Positions 8,022-15,911 of a DNA stretch of 64,000 nt are shown here, piece after piece. The translations under genes were made by a program, and so were the position numbers. Origin of the DNA: Amycolatopsis mediterranei (lineage in GTDB: Bacteria; Actinomycetota; Actinomycetes; Mycobacteriales; Pseudonocardiaceae); the NCBI RefSeq assembly GCF_026017845.1, contig NZ_CP100416.1, positions 10,200,081-10,264,080 on the forward strand. Direction: 5' to 3'. The notes beneath the pieces are model-generated. The model was not told where the DNA came from and did not search any database. It saw only the letters and a list, made by a program, of their open reading frames with translations. Every line of letters starts with the position of its first letter. Position 1 is the first letter of the stretch.

Positions 8022-8768
8022 GATCAGTACCGTGTCGGCCGGGGCCTCGGCGGTCGCCTGCACGGGCACGCCCGGACGCGGGCCGCCGCTCTTGGCCGGC
8101 CGCTCGAACTTGTAGCCGACGTTGCGGACCGTGCCGATCATCTGCTCGTGCTCGGGGCCGAGCTTGGCGCGCAGCCGCCGGACGTGCACGTCGACCGTGC
8201 GGGTGCCACCGAAGAAGTCGTAGCCCCAGACCTCCTGCAGCAGCTGGGCGCGGGTGAACACCCGGCCCGCGTGCTGCGCGAGGTACTTGAGCAGCTCGAA
8301 CTCCTTGTAGGTGAGCTCGAGGGTGCGCTTGCGCAGGCGCGCGGTGTAGGTCGCTTCGTCGATCACCAGCTCACCCACCCGCAGCTCGGCGTCGACCTGC
8401 GCGGAACCGCCGTCGCGGGTCGTGACCAGCCGCAGCCGGGCGTCGACCTCGGCCGGGCCGGCGGTCGGGAGCAGGATGTCGTCGGTGCGCCACTCGGCGC
8501 TGACCGCCACCAGGCCGCCTTCGCCGACGACCGCGATGATCGGCGTGGCCGCCTCGTCCTCGCCGGTGCCCTTGAGCAGGCGGCAGAGGCTCTTCGCCGA
8601 GGCCAGGTCACTGCGGGCGTCGAGGAGGATCACGTCACGGTGGCCCGCGTCGAGCAGGGCCGTCACCTCGGGAGCACGGACGCGTACGGTGTGCGGCAGC
8701 AGGTCCAGTGCGGGCAGCACCGCGGTGGCGTCGGCCTCTGCAGTCAGTACCAGAAGGTCCAGGCTCAT
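7989..8768 (-). CDS. glnR: GlnR, atypical OmpR-family nitrogen regulator
   Basis: 259 residues from ATG 8768; a GTG at 8801 would add 11 residues. The N-terminal receiver-like domain keeps an Asp in VILLDAR but lacks the usual acidic pocket, as in known GlnR proteins that are not phosphorylated. The C-terminal winged helix is clear: LTYKEFELLKYLAQHAGRVF and GTRTVDVHVRRLRAKLG. GlnR is the global nitrogen regulator of actinomycetes, controlling glutamine synthetase and ammonium uptake. A TATTCT box on this strand (8832-8827) fits a promoter. The end of the gene lies in repeat R1, which gives an unusual C-terminal tail. Confidence 0.88.
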   Translation of the reverse strand: MSLDLLVLTAEADATAVLPALDLLPHTVRVRAPEVTALLDAGHRDVILLDARSDLASAKSLCRLLKGTGEDEAATPIIAVVGEGGLVAVSAEWRTDDILLPTAGPAEVDARLRLVTTRDGGSAQVDAELRVGELVIDEATYTARLRKRTLELTYKEFELLKYLAQHAGRVFTRAQLLQEVWGYDFFGGTRTVDVHVRRLRAKLGPEHEQMIGTVRNVGYKFERPAKSGGPRPGVPVQATAEAPADTVLISTNPTTVTAE

Positions 8769-8920
8769 CAGCCGCACCGCCTTCTCGTGTCGTCGCCGCA
8801 CAGCGGCGTTGGTCGGTGCTAAGTGAGAATAGCGGCAGAACGGCCGGGCACCTAACCCTTGCTGGATCGATCACACCTGGGGGAATCCGGGTGTCCCCGA
8901 AGAACAGGAGTACGGACGCG

Positions 8921-9820
8921 ATGGTGAGCAGGCCCGTGACCCGGGACGACCGACCCGCACCGAGGCCCGACGCACGACGCCGCGGCCGCCGCGCCCGGCG
9001 CTGGGTGATCGCCATCGTGGTGCTGGTCTTGCTGCTGGTCGGCGCCGATTTCGGGGCCGCCGCGTTCGCCGAGCACATGATTTCGCAGAAGGCCCGCACC
9101 CAGCTGCAGCTGAACGACGACCCGTCGGTGACGATCCACGGTTTCCCGTTCCTCACCCAGGCGCTCGGCGGTGACTACAGTCACATCAGCGTGTCCGCCG
9201 CCGGTCTCCCGGTCGCGAACAAGCTGCAGGACGTCGCGGTGAACGCCGAACTCGAGGACGTCAAGGCGCCGCTGTCCGACATCACGAACGGCAACACGAA
9301 GGCGATCACCATCGGCAGGCTGACCGGTTCGGTCACCATCAAGGCCGCCGACCTGGCCCGCCTGTCCCCGCTGAACAAGATCAAGGACCTGCGGATCGAG
9401 CCGTCGACCAGCGAGTACGTCCAGAACGGCGACAGCGGGCAGAGCGAGCCGGCGCCGACCACGACGAAGACCACCGAGGGCCAGGCCGACCAGGACGAGT
9501 CGAGCACCGGTGTCCGCATTTCGGGACACCTTCAGTTCGCGGGCAAGGATCTGGAAATCTTCTGCTTCGCGATGATCGAGGCCGACGCCGCCAAGGGCGC
9601 GATCAACTTCCTCCCCAAGCGGCTGCAGTTCGGGAACGACCAGGAGACCACCGTGGTCCCCGCGGCGGTGCAGAAGGCGCTGATGCCGAACTTCAACGCC
9701 TCGATCAGCACGAAGGACCTGCCGCTGTCGGTCACCCCGACCGGCGTGCGGGTGCAGAGCGGATCGGTGACGATCAAGGGCAAGGCGGCGAACGTGTCCT
9801 TCGCGGACCTGAGCAAGTAG
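8921..9820 (+). CDS. LmeA-like phospholipid-binding protein (DUF2993)
   Basis: 299 residues from ATG 8921, with AGGAG 10 bases upstream. A basic N-terminus and one membrane anchor (WVIAIVVLVLLLVGADF) precede an extracytoplasmic DUF2993 domain: VTIHGFPFLTQALGGDYSHI, then repeated beta-strand motifs ending in VRVQSGSVTIKGKA. A Ser/Thr/Glu-rich insert (about residues 170-200) looks like a flexible loop. The M. tuberculosis homologue at this position (Rv0817c, LmeA) supports lipomannan elongation. Divergent from glnR. Confidence 0.85.
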   Translation: MVSRPVTRDDRPAPRPDARRRGRRARRWVIAIVVLVLLLVGADFGAAAFAEHMISQKARTQLQLNDDPSVTIHGFPFLTQALGGDYSHISVSAAGLPVANKLQDVAVNAELEDVKAPLSDITNGNTKAITIGRLTGSVTIKAADLARLSPLNKIKDLRIEPSTSEYVQNGDSGQSEPAPTTTKTTEGQADQDESSTGVRISGHLQFAGKDLEIFCFAMIEADAAKGAINFLPKRLQFGNDQETTVVPAAVQKALMPNFNASISTKDLPLSVTPTGVRVQSGSVTIKGKAANVSFADLSK

Positions 9821-9831
9821 GGAGCGGTGCA

Positions 9832-10257
9832 GTGACGGGGCTGTGGGTGCTCGTGGCGACGCTGGTGGCCGCCGCGGCCGTCGGCGCGCTGCTCAAGGCC
9901 CGCAACGGCCGGGTGCGCGACGCCAAACCCGCGCGCGAGCTGCCCGCCCCCGTCACCGCCGCGCTCGACCCGGCGTCCGCGGTGACGCTGGTCCAGATCT
10001 CCACCACCTTCTGCGCGCCCTGCCGGCACGCGAAGGCCGTGCTCGGGCCGCTGGCGGAGCGAACCGACGGCCTCCACCACGTCGAACTCGACGTGACGAA
10101 CCAGCCGGAGGTCGCGCAGTCGCTGGCCGTGCTGCGGACGCCGACCACGATCGCGCTCACCCCGGACGGCCGGGAGCTCCTGCGCGTCGGCGGCGTCCCC
10201 AAGGGCCCGGAACTGCTCGCCGCTCTCCGGCCGTATCTCACTTCTCGGACGCCCTGA
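9832..10257 (+). CDS. Membrane-anchored thioredoxin-fold protein
   Basis: 141 residues from GTG 9832, 11 bases after the previous stop. An N-terminal signal anchor (LWVLVATLVAAAAVGALL) leads into a thioredoxin fold with active site TTFCAPCRH and the cis-proline region LRTPTTIAL. It should act as an oxidoreductase on the outer face of the membrane. The syntenic M. tuberculosis gene is Rv0816c (thiX), next to the cysA2/sseC2 sulfur genes, as here. Confidence 0.88.
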   Translation: MTGLWVLVATLVAAAAVGALLKARNGRVRDAKPARELPAPVTAALDPASAVTLVQISTTFCAPCRHAKAVLGPLAERTDGLHHVELDVTNQPEVAQSLAVLRTPTTIALTPDGRELLRVGGVPKGPELLAALRPYLTSRTP

Positions 10258-10330
10258 CCAGGGCGTTGTCCCAGAAAACGGGAATCGTCCCAAGGTATGA
10301 ACGTGGTTCCCACTCTGAGGGAGCTCTGGG

Positions 10331-10336
10331 TACCCT
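10331..10336 (+). promoter_or_regulatory. -10 element of the sulfur operon leader
   Basis: TACCCT lies 7 bases before the GTG of the leader peptide, the spacing expected when transcription begins on the start codon. Confidence 0.5.
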
Positions 10337-10343
10337 CGCACCC

Positions 10344-10439
10344 GTGACCGGGCTGACCACCTTCTTGACGCAGCGACGCGCAGTCGACCTCTGCCGCGTC
10401 CGCAGCAGCCTGTGTCGTGTTCAGCCCGACCGGCGCTGA
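10344..10439 (+). CDS. Cys-containing leader peptide of the sulfur operon (probable attenuator)
   Basis: A 31-codon frame from GTG 10344, with no Shine-Dalgarno but a -10 box 7 bases upstream. The peptide carries the actinobacterial leader motif RRAVDLCRVRSSLCRVQ, with Cys at two places near the end. Actinomycetes place peptides with an R-x-VDL-x-RV pattern and clustered Cys upstream of sulfur-assimilation genes. In mycobacteria, leaderless Cys-rich peptides act as cysteine-responsive attenuators. It lies 83 bases before the DUF4395 gene that opens the rhodanese operon. The peptide and its place are visible; attenuation is inferred, and I did not find a convincing alternative hairpin pair by eye. 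Confidence 0.7.
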   Translation: MTGLTTFLTQRRAVDLCRVRSSLCRVQPDRR

Positions 10440-10522
10440 ACCTTTCGATCCGGTCCCCACCAGCCCTGATGCCGCTGACGCGTGCCGTTCGCACGCACCC
10501 TCTCCGCCCAGCTGGAGGATCC

Positions 10523-10957
10523 ATGTCCGCCGGACCGGCCGTCGACCCGCGAGGCCCGCGGTTCGCCGCCATCCTGACCACGATCGTGCTCGCGGTCGTG
10601 CTGGTCACCGAGTGGTGGCTGCTGCTCGCGGTCCAGACCGTCGTCTTCGCGATCGGCGCCTTCATCGGGCTGAAGCAGGCGCCCTACTCGATCGTCTACC
10701 GCGCGCTGGTGGCTCCGCGCCTCGGCCCGGCCGACGAGCGGGAGGACGCGGCGCCGCTGCGGTTCGCCCAGGCCGTCGGGTTCGTGTTCGCCCTGGTCGG
10801 CACGGTCGGCTTCGCCTTGGGGATCACCCCCCTCGGCATCGTCGCGACGGCGTTCGCGCTGTTCGCGGCCTTCCTCAACGCGGCCTTCGACTTCTGCCTC
10901 GGCTGCGAAATGTACTTGCTGATCAAACGCTTCAGCCCCGCCCGCGCGTCGTCCTGA
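10523..10957 (+). CDS. DUF4395 integral membrane protein
   Basis: 144 residues from ATG 10523, preceded by GGAGG. It has four predicted membrane segments (ILTTIVLAVVLVTEWWLLLAV, TVVFAIGAFIGL, FVFALVGTVGFALGI, ATAFALFAAFLNAAF) and the conserved C-terminal FDFCLGCEMYLL, whose two Cys are typical of DUF4395. The family is usually found with thioredoxin-like and rhodanese genes, as here, which suggests a role in thiol or sulfur transfer at the membrane. The reaction is unknown. Confidence 0.85.
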   Translation: MSAGPAVDPRGPRFAAILTTIVLAVVLVTEWWLLLAVQTVVFAIGAFIGLKQAPYSIVYRALVAPRLGPADEREDAAPLRFAQAVGFVFALVGTVGFALGITPLGIVATAFALFAAFLNAAFDFCLGCEMYLLIKRFSPARASS

Positions 10958-10986
10958 TGAACAACCAAGGAAGAGAGTTCTGTCCC

Positions 10987-11823
10987 ATGAGCCGTGAAGA
11001 CGTCCTGGTCACCACCCAGTGGGCCGAGGAGAACCTGGACACCCCCGGCGTCGTGTTCGCCGAGGTCGACGAGGACACCACCGCCTACGACGCCGGCCAC
11101 ATCCGGGGCGCGGTGAAGTTCGACTGGCGGAAAGACCTGCAGGACGGGGTGCGCCGCGACTTCGTCTCCAAGGAGGGCTTCGAGAAGCTCCTCTCGGAGA
11201 AGGGCATCTCCAACGACGACCTCGTGATCCTTTACGGCGGCAACAACAACTGGTTCGCCGCGTACGCGTACTGGTACTTCAAGCTGTACGGCCACGAGAA
11301 GGTCAAGCTGCTCGACGGCGGCCGCAAGAAGTGGGAGCTCGACGGCCGTGAGCTGAACTCCGACGAGGTCAAGCGCGCCGCGACCGAGTACCAGGCGCAG
11401 GACCAGGACCTTTCGCTGCGCGCGTTCCGCGACGAGGTCGTCCAGTCGATCGGGTCGAAGAACTTCGTCGACGTGCGCTCCCCGGACGAGTTCTCCGGCA
11501 AGCTGCTCGCCCCGGCGCACCTGCCGCAGGAGCAGTCCCAGGTTCCCGGTCACATCCCCGGCGCGCTGAACGTGCCGTGGGCGAAGGTCGCCAACGAGGA
11601 CGGCACCTTCAAGACCGAGGAAGAGATCAAGGAGCTCTACAAGGACGAGGGCATCGACGAGGGCAAGGGCACCATCGCCTACTGCCGCATCGGTGAGCGC
11701 TCCTCCATCGCCTGGTTCGCGCTCCACGAGCTGCTGGGCTACGAGGACGTGAAGAACTACGACGGTTCATGGACGGAATACGGCTCGCTCGTCGGCGTGC
11801 CGGTCGAGTTGGGAGCCAAGTGA
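10987..11823 (+). CDS. cysA: Thiosulfate sulfurtransferase (rhodanese), CysA type
   Basis: 278 residues with two rhodanese domains. The N-terminal domain (YDAGHIRGAVKFDW) is inactive-like; the C-terminal one has FVDVRSPDEF and the active loop YCRIGERSS, where Cys carries the persulfide. It moves sulfane sulfur from thiosulfate to thiophilic acceptors. A purine-rich GGAAGAGAG precedes the ATG. The downstream sseC gene overlaps its stop (TGATG), and the pair matches cysA2-sseC2 of M. tuberculosis (Rv0815c-Rv0814c). Confidence 0.93.
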   Translation: MSREDVLVTTQWAEENLDTPGVVFAEVDEDTTAYDAGHIRGAVKFDWRKDLQDGVRRDFVSKEGFEKLLSEKGISNDDLVILYGGNNNWFAAYAYWYFKLYGHEKVKLLDGGRKKWELDGRELNSDEVKRAATEYQAQDQDLSLRAFRDEVVQSIGSKNFVDVRSPDEFSGKLLAPAHLPQEQSQVPGHIPGALNVPWAKVANEDGTFKTEEEIKELYKDEGIDEGKGTIAYCRIGERSSIAWFALHELLGYEDVKNYDGSWTEYGSLVGVPVELGAK

Positions 11824-12134
11824 TGGCGGTTGACGACAGCTGCGGCGCACCGGTCCAGGAGGCCACGCCGGCGGACTACGACACGCGCGGCCAGGTCGTG
11901 CTGGCCGGCAAGGTGACGGGCGCGAACGGGCCGGTCGGCGGCGCGTTCGTCCGGCTCCTCGACGGCGGCGGTGACTTCACCGGCGAGGTCGTCTCGTCGG
12001 CCGACGGCGACTTCCGCTTCTACGCGGCACCGGGCGAGTGGACGGTGCGCGCGCTGCACCGCTCCGGCAACGGCGAAGCCTCGGTCACCGCCGAGGGCCC
12101 GGGCGTGCACCAGCTGGCCATCTCGGTCGCCTGA
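11823..12134 (+). CDS. sseC: SseC-like DUF1416 protein
   Basis: 103 residues. The ATG overlaps the rhodanese stop by one base, so translation is coupled. The body is a beta-sandwich of carboxypeptidase-regulatory type (KVTGANGPVGGAFVRLLD, GDFRFYAAPGEWTVRAL), and a conserved Cys sits near the start in DDSCGAPVQ. The function is unknown; its fixed partnership with CysA suggests help in sulfur transfer. Confidence 0.88.
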   Translation: MAVDDSCGAPVQEATPADYDTRGQVVLAGKVTGANGPVGGAFVRLLDGGGDFTGEVVSSADGDFRFYAAPGEWTVRALHRSGNGEASVTAEGPGVHQLAISVA

Positions 12135-12147
12135 GTCCTGGTTCAAC

Positions 12148-12187
12148 CCGCGAAGGCCTTCCTGCTCCGGCAGGGAGGCCTTCGCGG
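12148..12187 (+). terminator. Terminator hairpin closing the sulfur operon
   Basis: Arms 12148-12164 and 12171-12187 pair over 17 bases with a single G-U wobble and a 6-base loop. There is no T run, which is common in high-GC actinomycetes. It starts 13 bases after the sseC stop. Confidence 0.8.
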
Positions 12188-12266
12188 CGTTCCGGCCGGG
12201 TGACTGTGCTCACCGCGGCGACCCTGCGCCGGGCCGCCCGGGACCCGGCGGACTATTCTGCGGGGC

Positions 12267-12365
12267 GTGGAAGCCTTCTTTACGACTCTGCTGGTCCTCG
12301 CCGGCATCGCGATCACCTGGTTCGCCGTGTACGTCGTCTACCGGCTGTACGCGGACCAGCGCTGA
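12267..12365 (+). CDS. 32-residue single-pass membrane peptide
   Basis: GTG at 12267 follows a TATTCT -10 box (12254-12259) by exactly 7 bases, a leaderless arrangement. The peptide is nearly all one hydrophobic helix (TLLVLAGIAITWFAVYVVY) with a short polar tail RLYADQR. The stop lies 3 bases before the ATG of the nitrobindin gene, so the two are probably one transcript. It is too short for most gene callers, and I do not recognise a named family. The promoter and the clean membrane helix support a real product. Confidence 0.65.
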   Translation: MEAFFTTLLVLAGIAITWFAVYVVYRLYADQR

Positions 12366-12368
12366 CCC

Positions 12369-12983
12369 ATGACCGCCAGCGGCGACGAAGCCATCGTGGC
12401 AGCGGAGAGGCGCGCGGAGAGCACTCGCGCCCGCAACCTCCCGCTGTGGGACGACCTGCCCATCCCGAACGACACCGCGAACCTGCGCGAGGGACCGAAC
12501 CTCAACGACGCCTGCCTCGCGCTGCTGCCGCTCGTCGGCGTCTGGCGCGGTGAAGGCGAGGTCGGCTACCCGACCATCGACGGCCCCCGCAAGTTCGCGC
12601 AGCAGCTGACGATCTCCCACGACGGCCGCCCCTTCCTGATCCACGAATCCCGCGCGTGGCTGCTGGACGACGACGGCAACGTCATCCGCCCCGCCGCCCG
12701 CGAGTCCGGGTTCTGGCGGCCGCAGCCGGACGACACGATCGAGCTGCTGCTCACGCACAACACCGGCATCGTCGAGCTGTACTACGGCAAGCCGCGCAAC
12801 CAGACGTCCTGGGAGCTCGGCACCGACGCGGTGATCCGCACGGCCACGGCCAAGGACGTCACCGCGGCCCAGCGCCTGTACGGCCTGATCGAAGGCTCCC
12901 TCGGTTACGTCGAGGAGCGGGCGATGGCGGGCCAGGAGATGCAGCCGCACACCTCGGCGCTGCTGCACCGCGTCGCCGGCTGA
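12369..12983 (+). CDS. Nitrobindin-like heme-binding beta-barrel protein
   Basis: 204 residues, in the size range of the family. It carries the hallmark GVWRGEGEV (family GxWxGxG), hydrophobic strands consistent with a fatty-acid-binding-protein-like barrel, and a His near the C-terminus (TSALLHRVAG) at the expected heme-ligand position. Characterised homologues bind ferric heme and isomerise peroxynitrite. The syntenic M. tuberculosis protein is Rv0813c. It follows the small membrane peptide by 3 bases. Confidence 0.88.
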   Translation: MTASGDEAIVAAERRAESTRARNLPLWDDLPIPNDTANLREGPNLNDACLALLPLVGVWRGEGEVGYPTIDGPRKFAQQLTISHDGRPFLIHESRAWLLDDDGNVIRPAARESGFWRPQPDDTIELLLTHNTGIVELYYGKPRNQTSWELGTDAVIRTATAKDVTAAQRLYGLIEGSLGYVEERAMAGQEMQPHTSALLHRVAG

Positions 12984-12987
12984 CGCC

Positions 12988-13584
12988 GTGCGCTGGCGGC
13001 GGTGTGGCGAAGACGCCGCCCTGCTCGACTGCGACTCGCTGGAGCAGATGCGGGCCGCCCACGCCACCGTGCTGGCCGCACGCCCGCCCGGCGTCGTCGA
13101 CCTCGTGCCGGGCGCGCGCAGCCTGCTCGTCGTCGGCGGTGTCGCGGCCGTGCGGGCCCTGCTCGAAGACGCCGATCTCGCGCACCCGCCCGCGGACGAG
13201 CCGCGGGAAGTGACCCTCGACGTCCGCTACGACGGCGAGGACCTGGCCCTGATCGCGGCCGACGCCGGAGTTTCGCCCGACGCCGTCGTCTCGATGCACA
13301 CCGAAGCCGGCTACACCGTCGCGTTCACCGGGTTCGCCCCCGGTTTCGGCTACCTGACCGGGCTTCCCCGGCCGCTTCGGCAGCCTCGCCTGGAGTCGCC
13401 GCGGACTCGCGTCCCAGCCGGGTCGGTGGGGCTCGCCGGCGAGTTCACCGGCGTCTACCCGCGCGAGTCGCCCGGCGGCTGGCGGCTGCTCGGGCACACG
13501 TCGGCGACGCTGTTCGACCCCCACGCGGACCCGCCCGCGTTGTTCGCGCCGGGGGACCGCGTCCGCTTCCGGAGCGTCCGGTGA
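12988..13584 (+). CDS. pxpB: 5-oxoprolinase subunit PxpB (KipI family)
   Basis: 198 residues from GTG 12988, 4 bases after the nitrobindin stop. It has the family blocks FTGFAPGFGYLTGLP, PRTRVPAGSVGLAGEFTGVYPRESPGGWRLLG and a C-terminal FAPGDRVRFR. PxpB with PxpA and PxpC hydrolyses 5-oxoproline to glutamate using ATP. pxpC overlaps its stop by 4 bases (GTGA). No pxpA is in the window, so the third subunit must be encoded elsewhere or be absent. Confidence 0.9.
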   Translation: MRWRRCGEDAALLDCDSLEQMRAAHATVLAARPPGVVDLVPGARSLLVVGGVAAVRALLEDADLAHPPADEPREVTLDVRYDGEDLALIAADAGVSPDAVVSMHTEAGYTVAFTGFAPGFGYLTGLPRPLRQPRLESPRTRVPAGSVGLAGEFTGVYPRESPGGWRLLGHTSATLFDPHADPPALFAPGDRVRFRSVR

Positions 13585-14426
13585 GGAGCCTGGAGGTGCT
13601 CGATCCCGGGCGGTACGCGCTGGTCGAGGACCTGGGCCGGCCCGGCTACGCCCACCTGGGGGTCGCGCCTTCGGGCGCCCTCGACGCCGCGTCGCTGCGG
13701 CTGGCGAACCGGCTCGCCGGCAACCCCGAGGACGCCGCCGGCGTCGAAGCCCTGCTCGGCGGCCTCTCCGTGCGGTTCACGTCCGCGGTGACGGCCGCGG
13801 TCACCGGCCCGGCGGTCGACGTCCGGGTCGACGGCCGTCCCGCCGGCTCCCACGCGCCACTGGCGGTTCGCGCGGGCCAGACACTGGCGCTGGGCACGCC
13901 GTCGACGGGCCTGCGCTGCTACCTGGCGGTCTCCGGCGGCATCGCGGTGGAGCCGGTGCTGGGCAGCCGGTCCCGGGACGTCCTGTCCGGCATCGGGCCG
14001 CCGCCGTTGCGCGCCGGAGACGTCCTCCCGCTCGGCGAGCCCGGGATCCCCACGGGCGCGGACGTCATGGTGTCCGTGCGGGCGCCGGGTGAGCTTGTGG
14101 TGCCCGTGACGCTCGGCCCCCGCGACGACTGGATCGACGACCCGGCCGGCGGCCTCTCGGCGGGGTGGACGGTCACGGCCGAGTCGAACCGCGTCGGCCT
14201 GCGCCTGGACGGGACGCCGCTGCGCCGGGCCGTCGACGGCGAGCTGCCCAGCGAGGGCGTCGTGACCGGCGCGATCCAGGTACCGCCGAGCGGGCTGCCG
14301 GTGGTGTTCCTCGCCGACCACCCGACCACCGGCGGCTACCCGGTCGCCGCCGTCGTCAAGACGGCCGCGTTGAGCGCCCTCGCACAGGCTCGGCCGGGTA
14401 CCCGAATCCGGTTCCGGCCTTCCTGA
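13581..14426 (+). CDS. pxpC: 5-oxoprolinase subunit PxpC (KipA family)
   Basis: 281 residues from GTG 13581, overlapping pxpB. The start fits the family N-terminus (LEVLDPGRYALVEDLGRPGYAHLGVAPSG). Further family signatures are YLAVSGGI, the SNRVGLRLDG block and the VVFLADHPTTGGYPVAAVV C-terminal region. It forms the PxpBC complex. An upstream frame runs open far into pxpB but is only a high-GC shadow. Confidence 0.9.
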   Translation: MRSLEVLDPGRYALVEDLGRPGYAHLGVAPSGALDAASLRLANRLAGNPEDAAGVEALLGGLSVRFTSAVTAAVTGPAVDVRVDGRPAGSHAPLAVRAGQTLALGTPSTGLRCYLAVSGGIAVEPVLGSRSRDVLSGIGPPPLRAGDVLPLGEPGIPTGADVMVSVRAPGELVVPVTLGPRDDWIDDPAGGLSAGWTVTAESNRVGLRLDGTPLRRAVDGELPSEGVVTGAIQVPPSGLPVVFLADHPTTGGYPVAAVVKTAALSALAQARPGTRIRFRPS

Positions 14427-14524
14427 GCAAGGCGTACCGCCGCGCGGGTGAGACCCGGCTCACCCCGTGCACCCGTCCGGGTAGGGGCTGGAACCTTGGC
14501 GCGCCGTCGCCCGTCCTCATAAGC

Positions 14525-14950
14525 GTGGAACAGGTGACGATCAGCGGTGGCACGGGTTTCCTCGACGTGAACGCGCGAGCGCGGGCGGAGCTGCCGCAGT
14601 CGCTGCGGATCGCGCTGGCCACCGGGCAGCTGCGCCGTCCGCTGGCCACCACGCTCGGCCCGGTCCTCGACCTGCTCGTCGACGGCGACTACCGGGTCAG
14701 CGGCCCGGAACGGCTGCCGGCGGACCAGGAGCTCACGCCGACCGACGCCTGGCCGCCGTCGGACGAGGCCCGCGTCGGCTACTACCGGACAGCCATCCGC
14801 ACCGGGCACCGGCCGGTCGCGGTGGTCCTGGCCGGCGGCGAAAACGAGCTGATCATCGACGGCCACCACAAGATCGCCGCCTACCGCGCCGAGGAGGTCG
14901 CCCCCGCCGTCGTCCGGATCACCCAGGGTCAGGCGTACTCGCCTTCGTAA
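14525..14950 (+). CDS. Uncharacterised protein with a ParB-like DGHHKIAAYR motif
   Basis: 141 residues from GTG 14525 (GTG 14534 is possible). The centre reads as one domain: YYRTAIRTGHRPVAVVLAG, then ELIIDGHHKIAAYRAEEV. The DGHHKxxAY pattern resembles the GxxR-type box of ParB/Srx-like proteins, which bind nucleotide, but the protein is too short for a complete ParB and has no HTH. The 3' end overlaps the convergent pabC by 22 bases. I do not know its function. Confidence 0.6.
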   Translation: MEQVTISGGTGFLDVNARARAELPQSLRIALATGQLRRPLATTLGPVLDLLVDGDYRVSGPERLPADQELTPTDAWPPSDEARVGYYRTAIRTGHRPVAVVLAGGENELIIDGHHKIAAYRAEEVAPAVVRITQGQAYSPS

Positions 14951-15777
14951 GCCGCGACCAGTTCGGCGTACGCCGCTTCGGAGTCGGGCAGCCGCTCGCC
15001 GTCGAGCGTGTGCACGCGAGTCAGCTTGCGGACGCTGGAGGCCATGAACACGCCGTCGCCCTCGACCAGGTCGCGCACGGTCAGCGGCTCCACCTTGACC
15101 GCCCAGCCTGCCTTCTCGGCGCCGCGGAACACCGCGGCCTGGGTGGTGCCCGGCAGGATCCCGATGCTCGACGGCGGCGTGTAGAGCGTGCGCCCCTTCG
15201 CGAGCACGACGGTCGACGTCGGCCCTTCGAACACCGAACCGTCGGCCGCGGTGAAAATCACATCTTCGGCACCGCGGCGGCGGGCCTCCCGCACCGCGGC
15301 CATGTTCACCGCGTACGACAGCGGCTTCGCCCCGAGCAGCAGCCACGGCGCGCGCTCGGCGAGATCCGGCGGGAAACCGCGTTCGAGGGTGATCGCGGCG
15401 ACGCCTTCGGCGCGCGCCTTGATGATCGACGGCGCGATCTCCGAACCGAGCGCGAAGCCGGTCGGCACCGCGGCCGGGTCGCCGTCGGATCCCCTCGTGT
15501 ACACCAGTTTCAGCACCATTTCCGGCCCGCCTGCCCACTTTTCGAGCACCAGCGAAACGACCCGCTCCCAGGCCGCGAGGTCGGGCTCGGGCAGGTCGAG
15601 CATGGCGGCCGAACGGGCCAGCCGCTCGAGGTGCGGCCGCAGTTCGCGGGGCCGGCCGTCGACGACGAGGATCGTCTCGAAGACGCCGTCACCGCGCATC
15701 AGCCCGAGGTCGTCGACCTTGATCTGGGCGAGGTCGGGGTCGGCCGGGGTTCCGTCCAGGAAGACGAGCACGCGCAT
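14929..15777 (-). CDS. pabC: Class IV aminotransferase, probable aminodeoxychorismate lyase
   Basis: 282 residues from ATG 15777, 6 bases behind a TACCGT -10 box (15789-15784). Fold-type IV PLP enzyme: MRGDGVFETI, Lys in MVLKLVYTRG, a cofactor loop around GSVFEGPTSTVVLAKG and GILPGTTQAAVF. It would release pyruvate from aminodeoxychorismate to give p-aminobenzoate for folate. A D-amino-acid or branched-chain aminotransferase cannot be excluded, but the syntenic Rv0812 is annotated as this lyase. Divergent from ygfZ across repeat R1. Confidence 0.8.
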   Translation of the reverse strand: MRVLVFLDGTPADPDLAQIKVDDLGLMRGDGVFETILVVDGRPRELRPHLERLARSAAMLDLPEPDLAAWERVVSLVLEKWAGGPEMVLKLVYTRGSDGDPAAVPTGFALGSEIAPSIIKARAEGVAAITLERGFPPDLAERAPWLLLGAKPLSYAVNMAAVREARRRGAEDVIFTAADGSVFEGPTSTVVLAKGRTLYTPPSSIGILPGTTQAAVFRGAEKAGWAVKVEPLTVRDLVEGDGVFMASSVRKLTRVHTLDGERLPDSEAAYAELVAAYEGEYA

Positions 15778-15800
15778 GCGCACACGGTACTGTGCCCACC

Positions 15801-15894
15801 GGGACCAATCCGACCACAGCCACGGCCGAATGACTTGGCAACAACGGTTGCGTTCCGTGCAGGGGGTCGGCCTTCTTTTGGCCGGATCGGTACT
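15801..15894. repeat. Full copy of 94-bp nested-palindrome repeat R1
   Basis: It aligns without gaps to 61286-61379 with 77 of 94 bases identical. The ends are inverted (ACCAATCCG at the left, CGGATCGGT at the right), as is an inner pair GGCCGA/TCGGCC. It fills the gap between the -10 boxes of pabC and ygfZ, so it overlaps the -35 region of both promoters. Confidence 0.8.
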
Positions 15895-15911
15895 CACCTA
15901 GGCTGGGTGGT

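Noticed and set aside
10440..10522. SAM or T-box riboswitch before the sulfur operon
   Set aside because: No conserved core is visible, and the Cys leader peptide explains the region better.
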